Part shown: positions 1 through 5,571 of the stretch, piece after piece
Layout of the letters: each line of letters starts with the position of its first letter
Numbering within the stretch: the stretch's first letter is position 1
NCBI GenBank assembly: GCA_011772275.1
Contig: WVZU01000260.1
Location: forward strand, 1 to 5,571
Source: Planctomycetales bacterium
GTDB taxonomy: Bacteria; Planctomycetota; Planctomycetia; Pirellulales; UBA7805
Length of the DNA: 5,571 nucleotides
Reading direction: 5' to 3'
Position numbers and translations under genes: made by a program
The notes under the pieces: model-generated
The model's input: the letters and a program-made list of their open reading frames with translations, nothing else
What the model was told of the DNA's origin: nothing
Database searches by the model: none

Positions 1-998
1 GCTTGTGAGAAGTCGACTTGCATGACCTGGATATCTTGGGGGATCTTCAGGGGCGATGGAATTTTGGCTTGGGGGTTCAGCGGGATTTGAGCGCTGGGGC
101 CGCGCGCCAGCCGTTGTTCGACTGGGGGCCGCAGGAGGTAATCGACCAGTTGCCGGGCCATGGCGGGCCGCTGCGACCCTTTGATGATCGCCAGCGTATT
201 GGGGATGAACAGCGTTCCCAGCTGGCCCGACGCGGCGTCGGGGAACACAATGGCCACGGGCAGGCCTTTCCCTTTTTCGATGAACGCATCATCGGTATCG
301 GTCAGGCCCCAGGCCAGCTGGCCGGAGGCGACACGGAGGGCGACCTGTTTGTTTCCCGATTCGATCGCGACGTCGTTGGCGCGCAAGGCGCGAAAGAACT
401 CCTTGGCGCGTCGGTCGCCCCACTTGGCAAACAGGCATGCCGCGTGGGTGGCGGTGGTACCGAAGAGCGGTTTGGCGATACCGATCTCGCCTTTCCACCG
501 CGGGTCGACCAGGTCGAGGATGGATTGCGGCCGCTGATCCACCGGCACGCGCTGGGTGTTGACGATCAGTACGCGGGCCCGTGCGGCAAAACCGTGCCAG
601 GTCCCATCCGCTGCTCGATATTCTTCCGGGTAGGGCTGGTGAGCGGGCGAGAGGTAGACGTCCAGCAGTCCGCGCTGCCGCAGGCGGAGGGTATTGAGGA
701 TTTCGTTGTTCCAAAAGACGTCGCAGCGGCCGTTGCCGGCGCGCGATTCGCGGATGATGGCTTCGGTGAGTCCCACCGTTTTCGTCGATTCGGTATCGAA
801 CCGTGGGCGGACCCGAATGCCCGTCTCCTTGGTAAACTGCCGCAGGACCGGTTCGGAGAACTCCGAATCGAGCGCCGTGTAGACCACCAGTGCGCGGTCG
901 TCGCGGCAGCCAGCGGCGACCGGACCCAAAGCGATCAGGATCGCGAGGCGGAAGGCGGCCAAGCGGCGGGGGGGGCGTTTCCAGGGATGAAAAGACAC
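1..998 (-). CDS. ABC transporter substrate-binding lipoprotein, ferric-iron-binding (FbpA-like) family, 3' end outside window
   Basis: Extracytoplasmic solute-binding protein (family 1) that would capture a ligand and deliver it to an ABC permease; its family mostly binds ferric iron. The reading frame is open for 332 codons from a GTG at 998-996 to the left edge with no stop, so the gene is cut by the window. GTG is chosen because an in-frame TGA lies just upstream and no ATG precedes the signal sequence. Residues 1-31 form a lipoprotein signal: basic start (KRPPRR), hydrophobic stretch LAILIALGPV, then lipobox AAGC with Cys31. The mature part opens with VVYTALDSEF and contains CDVFWNNE and VASGQLAWGL, typical of this family, and GPSAQIPLN near the C-terminus. 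The paired tyrosines that bind iron in classical FbpA, expected just after the VASG motif, are absent; the sequence there is GLTDTDDA (231-238). The ligand is therefore uncertain. No strong Shine-Dalgarno is seen. Permease and ATPase genes, if linked, would lie to the left. The family is fairly secure; the substrate is not. Confidence 0.88.
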   Translation of the reverse strand, partial: MSFHPWKRPPRRLAAFRLAILIALGPVAAGCRDDRALVVYTALDSEFSEPVLRQFTKETGIRVRPRFDTESTKTVGLTEAIIRESRAGNGRCDVFWNNEILNTLRLRQRGLLDVYLSPAHQPYPEEYRAADGTWHGFAARARVLIVNTQRVPVDQRPQSILDLVDPRWKGEIGIAKPLFGTTATHAACLFAKWGDRRAKEFFRALRANDVAIESGNKQVALRVASGQLAWGLTDTDDAFIEKGKGLPVAIVFPDAASGQLGTLFIPNTLAIIKGSQRPAMARQLVDYLLRPPVEQRLARGPSAQIPLNPQAKIPSPLKIPQDIQVMQVDFSQ

Positions 999-1087
999 GA
1001 TTCAACCGGCAGGCGAGCCAAATGTCCGAATCCGCTTTGCTTGCTAGAATACTACAGGCCGCCCCCCGCGGCCGCCAGAGGCGAGTA

Positions 1088-1106
1088 CAGCGATTGACAA
1101 TCGCTG
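1088..1106. promoter_or_regulatory. Perfect 8-bp inverted repeat, candidate operator
   Basis: The sequence CAGCGATTGACAATCGCTG is a perfect inverted repeat: 8-bp arms around GAC. It lies in the 159-base divergent gap between the binding-protein gene and glyA and contains the TTGACA that could serve as a glyA -35 box. A dimeric repressor bound here would block that promoter. This is seen directly as symmetry; a regulatory role is inferred and no known regulator motif is recognised. Confidence 0.4.
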
Positions 1107-1121
1107 CGCCAGAACCACAAT
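1094..1121 (+). promoter_or_regulatory. Candidate sigma-70-type promoter for glyA
   Basis: A perfect TTGACA (1094-1099) is followed after 16 bases by CACAAT (1116-1121), which matches four of six positions of TATAAT. Transcription would start near 1128, leaving a leader of about 30 bases before the glyA ATG at 1158. The -35 box is good, but the -10 box is mediocre, and planctomycete promoters are poorly defined, so this is tentative. Confidence 0.35.
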
Positions 1122-1157
1122 GGTCAGTTTCCCAAACCAGCGAAACATGGTGATTTG

Positions 1158-2438
1158 ATGAACTGGATCCAGCAGCAGGACCCGGAGGTCTGGTCGGCCA
1201 TCGCGGGCGAAATCCACCGCCAGGAAGACGGACTGGAGATGATCGCCAGCGAAAACTACACCAGTGCCGCGATCATGCAGGCGGTCGGCAGCGTGCTGAC
1301 CAACAAGTACGCGGAAGGGTATCCGGGCCGGCGCTATTATGGCGGCTGCGAGTTCGTCGATGTGGCCGAAGAGATCGCGCGGGAGCGGGTCAAGCAGTTG
1401 TTTGGGGCTCAGCATGCCAACGTCCAGCCGCATTCGGGCAGCCAGGCAAACCTGGCCGTCTACCTGACCGCGATTCAACCGGGCGATACGGTCCTGGGCC
1501 TGGACCTGGCCCACGGCGGACACTTGACGCACGGCATGAAGCTGAACATCTCCGGCCAGCTGTACCATTTTGTCAGTTACGGCGTCGATCGGACAAACCA
1601 CCGTCTCGATTTCGACCAGGTGGCTCGACTGGCGCGGGAGCACAAGCCCGCCTTGATCGTGGCGGGAGCCAGTGCCTATCCCCGCGAGATCCCCCACGGC
1701 CGCTTTGCCGAAATCGCCGAGGAGGTGGGGGCCAAACTTTTCGTCGACATGGCGCATTACGCCGGCCTGGTCGCCGCCGGATTGCATGACAACCCGGTGC
1801 CGGTTGCCGATTTTGTCACGTCGACCACGCACAAGACGCTGCGCGGCCCGCGGGGTGGTGTGGCCCTGTGCAAATCCAAGTACGCCAGGGACCTGGACCG
1901 CAGCCTGTTTCCCGGCACACAAGGCGGGCCCCTGATGCATGTGATTGCCGGCAAGGCAATCTGTTTTGCCGAGGCCCTGCAGCCCGACTTCAAACAATAC
2001 GCTCAACAAATCATCCACAACGCCCAAGCGCTGGCGGAAACGCTGGCTGGCGGCGGACTGACGCTCATCAGCGGTGGCACCGACAACCATCTCTTGCTGG
2101 TCGACGTCACGCCGATTGGGTTGAGCGGCAAGATTGCTGAGCAGGTGCTGGGCCGCTGCGGCATCACGGTCAACAAGAACATGATCCCCTTCGACCCCCG
2201 CAAGCCAATGGACCCCTCCGGAATTCGCATTGGCACACCGGCCCTGACCACCCGCGGGATGGGCACCCAGCAGATGCAGGTCATCGGCCAGTGGATGCTG
2301 CAGGCCCTGCGGGACCCCGACGACGACCTGCTGGCACAAATTCGCCAGGGGGTGTCGGAACTATGTGCCGATTTCCCCGTGCCGGCTTCGGTTTTCGGGA
2401 TGCCGGATGCGGGCTATGCGGTCCGCGATCCGGGATAA
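1158..2438 (+). CDS. glyA: Serine hydroxymethyltransferase
   Basis: Cytoplasmic, PLP-dependent enzyme that interconverts serine plus tetrahydrofolate with glycine plus 5,10-methylenetetrahydrofolate, the main source of one-carbon units. The 426-residue product is close to the usual 410-430. Family motifs occur in order: [62 protein letters not shown] with Asp197 and His200 (PLP ring contacts), and [13 protein letters not shown] with the Schiff-base lysine Lys226. Further on are [36 protein letters not shown] and SGIRIGTPA with the substrate-carboxylate arginine Arg357. All expected catalytic residues are present, so it should be active. The ATG at 1158 is preferred; a TTG codon directly before it (1155) would add one residue. 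A weak GGTGA lies at 1149-1153. The C-terminus runs about 15 residues past the point where E. coli GlyA ends. It is divergent from the binding-protein gene and is followed by a structured non-coding stretch, so it is probably transcribed on its own. Confidence 0.98.
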   Translation: MNWIQQQDPEVWSAIAGEIHRQEDGLEMIASENYTSAAIMQAVGSVLTNKYAEGYPGRRYYGGCEFVDVAEEIARERVKQLFGAQHANVQPHSGSQANLAVYLTAIQPGDTVLGLDLAHGGHLTHGMKLNISGQLYHFVSYGVDRTNHRLDFDQVARLAREHKPALIVAGASAYPREIPHGRFAEIAEEVGAKLFVDMAHYAGLVAAGLHDNPVPVADFVTSTTHKTLRGPRGGVALCKSKYARDLDRSLFPGTQGGPLMHVIAGKAICFAEALQPDFKQYAQQIIHNAQALAETLAGGGLTLISGGTDNHLLLVDVTPIGLSGKIAEQVLGRCGITVNKNMIPFDPRKPMDPSGIRIGTPALTTRGMGTQQMQVIGQWMLQALRDPDDDLLAQIRQGVSELCADFPVPASVFGMPDAGYAVRDPG

Positions 2439-2450
2439 TCGACAGAGGAT

Positions 2451-2469
2451 CCGGGGGTCCCACCCCCGG
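2451..2469 (+). terminator. C/G hairpin just after glyA, possible terminator
   Basis: CCGGGGGT (2451-2458) and ACCCCCGG (2462-2469) are perfect complements separated by three bases, starting 12 bases after the glyA stop. The stem is very stable, but there is no following T run, so it is not a classical intrinsic terminator. It may still slow polymerase or protect the 3' end of the mRNA. Its right arm is shared with the larger inverted repeat that follows, so the two folds exclude each other. Confidence 0.35.
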
Positions 2470-2538
2470 CTGTTGGGGTCGCAACTGACGTTGATTAAAC
2501 TACGGTTTACCCGTCTGCAACCCAAACAGCCGGGGGTG
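2461..2538. repeat. Long imperfect inverted repeat with inner tetraloop hairpin
   Basis: Arms at 2461-2483 and 2516-2538 are complementary at 21 of 23 positions. The outer 14 base pairs (CACCCCCGGCTGTT and its complement) are perfect. The 32-base centre contains a second stem, TAAAC (2496-2500) and GTTTA (2505-2509), capped by TACG, which in RNA is a C(UACG)G loop of the very stable UNCG class. The region lies between glyA and the response-regulator gene and has no plausible coding frame. It could be a dispersed intergenic palindrome of the REP/MITE kind, an RNA processing or termination structure, or a leader element of the downstream genes. No target-site duplication is visible at its ends. 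The structure is seen directly; its role is unknown. Confidence 0.65.
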
Positions 2539-2617
2539 CTTGCGATGCGGGATCTCGAAATCAGTATTCCCCCCGGTACGCTCGCCGCGAACAATGATCA
2601 GTAAGGAAACCACGGCC

Positions 2618-3064
2618 ATGGCCGGCACGAAGAATAAAATTTTGATTGCGGACGATAACCAGCCGAATGTCGAACTGTTGGAGGCGTATTTGGCGGACGT
2701 CGATTGCGACATCGAGGTTGCCAGCGACGGCGAAGAAACGATGGCCAAGGTGCAATCTTTCCAGCCGGACCTCATTTTGCTGGATATCATGATGCCCAAA
2801 CTTTCCGGCTTTGAAGTCTGTAAACAACTCAAGGACGATCCCCAGCTCAGCTCAATCATGATCCTGATGGTCACGGCGCTGAACGAGCTGGGTGACATCG
2901 AGCGGGCGGTGGCGGCCGGCACGGACGATTTCCTGAGCAAACCGGTCAACAAGCTGGAATTGATCAAGCGTGTCGAAAACATGTTGAAGCTGCGACATTA
3001 TTCGGACGAGAACGAACGGCTGCGGAAGTACATCCAGGAAATGGATGACCAGGCCGGGCCGTAA
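2618..3064 (+). CDS. Single-domain response regulator (CheY/DivK/PleD-like receiver)
   Basis: Cytoplasmic phosphorelay receiver of 148 residues. The REC domain spans about residues 6-125 and has the full active site: acidic pair Asp12-Asp13, phospho-acceptor Asp56 in LLDIMMP, Thr86 in MVTALNE and Lys108 in FLSKPVN. The wording around Thr86 to Lys108 (MVTALNE, AGTDDFLSKPVNKLEL) resembles receivers of the PleD/DivK kind. After the domain there is only a charged helix (about 126-148) and no DNA-binding, GGDEF or other output domain, so it likely signals by protein contact. The ATG at 2618 is chosen because AGGA at 2604-2607 lies ten bases upstream and the receiver fold begins right after it; in-frame ATGs at 2540 and 2594 would add an uncharacteristic N-terminal tail. 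No kinase is nearby, so its partner is unknown. It ends 17 bases before the HEAT/TPR gene, suggesting co-transcription. Confidence 0.93.
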   Translation: MAGTKNKILIADDNQPNVELLEAYLADVDCDIEVASDGEETMAKVQSFQPDLILLDIMMPKLSGFEVCKQLKDDPQLSSIMILMVTALNELGDIERAVAAGTDDFLSKPVNKLELIKRVENMLKLRHYSDENERLRKYIQEMDDQAGP

Positions 3065-3068
3065 ATTC

Positions 3069-3073
3069 GGAGG
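3069..3073 (+). promoter_or_regulatory. Strong ribosome-binding site for the HEAT/TPR gene
   Basis: A perfect GGAGG stands eight bases before the ATG at 3082, inside the 17-base gap after the response-regulator stop. It fixes the start of the repeat-protein gene and supports an operon with its own efficient re-initiation. Confidence 0.7.
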
Positions 3074-3081
3074 CGGAAGAT

Positions 3082-4893
3082 ATGTCGACCCGTCTTTTGC
3101 GAAATCTTTTCTTGACCGCCTGGGTGACCTGGGGGGCGACGGGGGGCGGGGCCGGGCCGGCGACCGCTGCGGACGCCGAGGTCCCGAAAGCGGATCCCGG
3201 TGCACAGATCGCTCAATGGATCCAGCAGCTGGGTCACGAGAACTACGTCCTCCGCGAAGAAGCGCAGGAGGAGTTGCAGCGGGTGGGACTGGCGGCACTG
3301 GAGGCCCTGGCTCAGGCCCAATACAGCGATGACATCGAAATCGAAATGCGGGCCCGCTACCTGATGTCCGTAATCAAGATCCAATGGACGGTTGACACGG
3401 ATCCGAAACATGTACGCGACTTGATGACAAACTACGCCACGCTGAACGACGAGCAGCGTCTTGCGGTCATTACCAGACTAAGCGATCTGGGCGGATCCGC
3501 GGCAATCGACGCCCTTGGCCGCATCATCCGTTTCGACTCGTCTCCCATCATTTCCAAGCAGGCGGCCCTGGGGCTGATGGACATGAACGTCGCCGAGCAG
3601 GCGTGGGAGACACATGCAGCGGCCATCGGCAGGAACCTGGCCCATTCCCGTGTGAGTGCGGCCGAGTGGCTGCGGGTGTTCGTCCGCCAGCAAAACGATG
3701 CGAAAGCTGCGATCGAACCGTGGAAGAAGCTGGTCGAGGCCGAGCGGGCGTTGTGGAAAAACGGGACCGGCAGGACGAACTGGCAGATTGTCCAGTCGTT
3801 GCTGTTTCGCCTGATCGCCTGCCTGGAAAAAGCCGGTCGCCCGGACGACACGGAAGAGTACATGCGGCAGATTGTCGAGCTGCAGCCGGAGGACGCGGAG
3901 AGCATCAAGAAACTGGTCCACTGGTTAAATGACAAGCGAGCGGTGCGGGTGGTCTTGGTGGTTGCCGAAAAATACCCGGACATTTTCCAAAAGGACCCGC
4001 TGCTGCTGTATGCGCTGGCCCATGCCCAGCAGCAGCTGGACCAGCAGGAGGCGGCCGACAAATCGGTGGCCGAGGCCCAGCAGCTGAACCCCAGTTTGCC
4101 GCAACACCACCTGGTGATCGCCTACCAGCTGCAGGAACGCGGCTGGTTTGAGTGGGCCGAACAGGAATATCGGATGGTGATCCGCATCACCGGGATGCGC
4201 CACCAACTGGCACTCCGCGCAACCTTTCTGCTGTCCGAAATGCTGCACGACCAACAGCAGGACCAGCGCGCCGGGGAAGTGTTGCAGGATCTGGTCCAGC
4301 AGATGGACAGGGACCGGGAGATCCTCAAGTTAATCCACATGTTTGAACGGGAGGTGGGCAGCATTCGCTCGCGGATGCACTTTTTCTTTGCCTGCCAACA
4401 CGACCGCCAGGGGGAGACGACCAAACAATTGCAGCAGCTGGATCTCGCGCTGGCAGCGGATCCCACCGATGCCGACGTACTGATCGCTCATTACCGGCTG
4501 CCGAACGCGTCCGCCGCACGAAGGAAGCGTACGGAACAGGCCATTGACCGCGCCATCCACGTGTTTCGCGCAAAGATTGCAGCGACCCCGGAGGACGCCA
4601 GCCCTTACAACCAGTTTGCCTGGCTGGTGGGCAACACGCTGGGCGAAGAGGACCCCGCTCTGGCGGACGAAGCAATTGCCAAGTCGCACAAGTCTTTAAA
4701 ACTTCGCCCCAATGCCGCCGGGTACCTCGATACGCTGGGACGCTGCTACTACGCTCGTGGCAACTACCCCGAGGCGGTCTACCACCAGAGGCGAGCGGTC
4801 CAATTGGATCCGCACTCCGGTTTGATCCGGCGGCAGCTGGAACTGTTCGAGCGGAAACTGGCCGAATCGGAGGGTGGGGAGGATGCCGGCTGA
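3082..4893 (+). CDS. Exported HEAT-like/TPR repeat protein of unknown function
   Basis: A 603-residue, mostly helical repeat protein, probably periplasmic. Residues 1-32 look like a Sec signal peptide: Arg4 and Arg7, then a hydrophobic LFLTAWVTWGA segment and a glycine/alanine-rich end with cleavage possible after ATA (29) or ADA (32). Residues about 43-100 (including NYVLREEAQEEL and MRARYLMSVI) and 125-168 resemble HEAT-type helical pairs. TPR-like repeats follow: one near 305-337 (LLYALAHAQQQLDQQEAADK), weaker ones through the middle, and a clear C-terminal set at about 507-577, where DTLGRCYYARGNYPEAVYH has the consensus Gly, Tyr and Ala positions and ends in LDP. No catalytic motif, membrane anchor or lipobox is seen. 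The 300-460 region is rich in glutamine. Such proteins act as scaffolds; its partner is not known. GGAGG upstream fixes the ATG. The gene sits between the response regulator (17-base gap) and the DUF2752 gene (11-base overlap), so it is probably the middle cistron of a three-gene unit. Confidence 0.88.
   Translation: MSTRLLRNLFLTAWVTWGATGGGAGPATAADAEVPKADPGAQIAQWIQQLGHENYVLREEAQEELQRVGLAALEALAQAQYSDDIEIEMRARYLMSVIKIQWTVDTDPKHVRDLMTNYATLNDEQRLAVITRLSDLGGSAAIDALGRIIRFDSSPIISKQAALGLMDMNVAEQAWETHAAAIGRNLAHSRVSAAEWLRVFVRQQNDAKAAIEPWKKLVEAERALWKNGTGRTNWQIVQSLLFRLIACLEKAGRPDDTEEYMRQIVELQPEDAESIKKLVHWLNDKRAVRVVLVVAEKYPDIFQKDPLLLYALAHAQQQLDQQEAADKSVAEAQQLNPSLPQHHLVIAYQLQERGWFEWAEQEYRMVIRITGMRHQLALRATFLLSEMLHDQQQDQRAGEVLQDLVQQMDRDREILKLIHMFEREVGSIRSRMHFFFACQHDRQGETTKQLQQLDLALAADPTDADVLIAHYRLPNASAARRKRTEQAIDRAIHVFRAKIAATPEDASPYNQFAWLVGNTLGEEDPALADEAIAKSHKSLKLRPNAAGYLDTLGRCYYARGNYPEAVYHQRRAVQLDPHSGLIRRQLELFERKLAESEGGEDAG
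4869..4874 (+). promoter_or_regulatory. Ribosome-binding site deciding the DUF2752 start
   Basis: GGAGGG lies inside the end of the HEAT/TPR gene, eight bases before the ATG at 4883. It favours this start over the GTG at 4874, which overlaps the site itself, and over the ATG at 4901, which has no site upstream. Confidence 0.6.
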
Positions 4894-5356
4894 ACCCGTC
4901 ATGCTGGAGGGCAAGCCCGCCCTGCGGCCCCACAGGGAAATCGACGCTCGCTGGCGGTACCACGCCTGGCTGCTGGCCCTGATCAGCCTGGCCTTGCTGG
5001 CCACCGCCTTGATGGAAATTCACGGCGACCAGCAGGTCACGTTGCCGCTGGCAGGCCCCTTGCCGGCGGCCTGTGTCTGGAAGTCGTTGTGGGGGACCAA
5101 CTGTCCCGGCTGCGGGCTGACCCGCAGTTTCGTCGCGCTGACTCACGCCGATCTGGCTGCCGCCTGGCGCTACAATCCGGCCGGGACCCTGATCTTCGCC
5201 ATCGCGATGTATCAGATTCCTTTCCGTTCGGTACAGCTGTGGCGGCTGGCGCGGGGTCGCGCCGACCGCCGTCACCGCCCCTGGACCATTCACCTGGCCG
5301 TGTGGGCCACGGTCACGGCCCTGATCGTGCAATGGCTGTGGCGGACCGTGCTGTGA
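4883..5356 (+). CDS. DUF2752 family small membrane protein
   Basis: A 157-residue inner-membrane protein of the uncharacterised DUF2752 family. The family signature is clear: NCPGCGLTRS at residues 73-82, with Cys74 and Cys77 forming a CxxC pair, followed by the usual conserved W-R-Y-N-P (95-99) that leads into a membrane segment. Three hydrophobic segments are visible: about 28-46 (AWLLALISLALLATALMEI), 102-120 (starting TLIFAIAMYQIPF) and 136-153 (IHLAVWATVTALIVQWLW). A further cysteine, Cys64, precedes the signature. A basic stretch (RLARGRADRRHR, 121-132) between the second and third segments is likely cytoplasmic. The CxxC pair could bind metal or be redox-active, but no function is established for the family. 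The start is set by GGAGGG upstream, and the gene overlaps the HEAT/TPR gene by 11 bases in another frame, indicating translational coupling. It is the last visible gene of the probable three-gene unit. Confidence 0.93.
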   Translation: MPAEPVMLEGKPALRPHREIDARWRYHAWLLALISLALLATALMEIHGDQQVTLPLAGPLPAACVWKSLWGTNCPGCGLTRSFVALTHADLAAAWRYNPAGTLIFAIAMYQIPFRSVQLWRLARGRADRRHRPWTIHLAVWATVTALIVQWLWRTVL

Positions 5357-5394
5357 CGAAAGGTTTTCCCGCAAAATCTGTGGGTGGATGGCTG

Positions 5395-5437
5395 TTTCCC
5401 CAGGGCGGCCACAGCGACAGTCGGTCCGCCTGGGAAA
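5395..5437 (+). terminator. Imperfect hairpin after the DUF2752 gene, possible terminator
   Basis: TTTCCC-C-AGG (5395-5404) pairs with CCTGGGAAA (5429-5437) apart from one bulged C, and the stem continues through CGG/CCG and CC/GG with small bulges to a loop of about 12 bases. It begins 39 bases after the DUF2752 stop, where a transcription unit should end. There is no T run after it, so termination activity is only a guess. Confidence 0.3.
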
Positions 5438-5484
5438 GAAGTGTCAGCAGCGGCTATTGGCGGGGATAAACGGGTTGGCGAAAG

Positions 5485-5571
5485 GTATTCGGTTAAGAGT
5501 GTTCGGTTAAGAGTGTTCGGTTAAGTGTGTTCGGTTAAGAGTGTTCGGTTAAGAGTGTTCGGTTAAGAGTG
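5485..5571. repeat. 14-bp tandem repeat array, cut by right edge
   Basis: Six complete, head-to-tail copies of GTGTTCGGTTAAGA start at 5485, 5499, 5513, 5527, 5541 and 5555, followed by the first three bases of a seventh at the window's end. The first copy has one change (GTA for GTG) and the third ends in T instead of A; the other four are identical. A period of 14 is not a multiple of three, and each unit contains TTAA, so the array is not a protein repeat. The preceding 128 bases (5357-5484) contain no gene that I can support. It may be a polymorphic minisatellite, or a set of protein-binding sites between genes. The total copy number is unknown because the array is cut. Confidence 0.93.

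Noticed and set aside
77..292. Apparent end of the binding-protein gene at a stop near 77 on the minus strand
   Set aside because: That stop belongs to another frame. In the frame of the binding protein, the five-C run near 122-126 reads through, and the sequence continues with GPSAQIPLN and stays open to position 1.
289..1005. A 238-codon minus-strand frame starting with ATG at 1005
   Set aside because: Its translation is arginine- and proline-rich, typical of a shifted reading of GC-rich DNA. The neighbouring frame from the GTG at 998 carries the real protein and continues to the window edge.
1022..1050. TAGAAT at 1045-1050 as a -10 box of a second glyA promoter
   Set aside because: The hexamer is good, but no reasonable -35 box lies 16-18 bases upstream, so the TTGACA at 1094 is the better candidate.
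18..1097. A 359-codon plus-strand frame over the binding-protein gene
   Set aside because: The minus-strand frame from 998 gives a lipoprotein signal and recognisable substrate-binding motifs throughout. The plus-strand translation is low in structure and has no family resemblance, so it is a shadow.
1044..2339. A 431-codon open frame on the minus strand opposite glyA
   Set aside because: It lies almost entirely within glyA, its translation resembles no protein family I know, and long antisense frames are expected from codon bias in GC-rich genes. GlyA's full set of motifs shows the plus strand is the coding one.
4325..5374. A 349-codon minus-strand frame across the repeat-protein and DUF2752 genes
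   Set aside because: It spans the junction of two well-supported plus-strand genes, and its translation is dominated by Gly, Pro, Arg and Gln without any recognisable domain.
5089..5469. A 126-codon plus-strand frame extending past the DUF2752 gene
   Set aside because: More than half of it is an out-of-frame reading of the DUF2752 coding sequence. The rest is non-coding DNA with no ribosome-binding site or family resemblance.

Overview
The window is GC-rich, densely coding bacterial chromosomal DNA. The most likely source is a planctomycete of the Pirellulales type. This is inferred from the style of the serine hydroxymethyltransferase, the exported HEAT/TPR protein, the DUF2752 protein, weakly marked promoters and a C/G-rich hairpin between genes. 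No rRNA, tRNA, CRISPR array, transposase or phage gene is visible. It reads as ordinary core or near-core genome rather than a mobile island.

Layout: (1) Positions 1-998, minus strand, hold the first 332 codons of an ABC-transporter substrate-binding lipoprotein of the ferric-iron-binding (FbpA/FutA-like) family; its 3' end lies beyond the left edge. (2) Positions 999-1157 are a divergent intergenic region with a perfect 8-bp inverted repeat overlapping a TTGACA box, a candidate glyA promoter/operator. (3) Positions 1158-2438, plus strand, encode glyA, with all key catalytic residues present. (4) Positions 2439-2617 are non-coding and hold an unusually structured element: a short C/G hairpin that competes with a 23-bp-arm inverted repeat whose loop carries a small stem capped by a C(UACG)G tetraloop. 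(5) Positions 2618-5356 hold three closely packed plus-strand genes: a single-domain response regulator, an exported HEAT/TPR repeat protein 17 bases later, and a small DUF2752 membrane protein that overlaps the end of the repeat protein by 11 bases. (6) Positions 5357-5571 are non-coding and end in a 14-bp tandem repeat that runs off the right edge.

How the genes relate: the substrate-binding lipoprotein and glyA are divergently transcribed and need not be functionally linked. GlyA supplies glycine and one-carbon units. The three downstream genes look like one transcription unit by spacing and ribosome-binding sites. No histidine kinase or output domain is in view, so what the regulator controls, and whether the repeat protein and the DUF2752 protein work with it, cannot be told from sequence alone. 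No clearly new biological system is demonstrated. The best leads are the structured element after glyA, the altered metal-site motif in the binding protein, the conserved-looking but uncharacterised three-gene unit, and the 14-bp repeat array.
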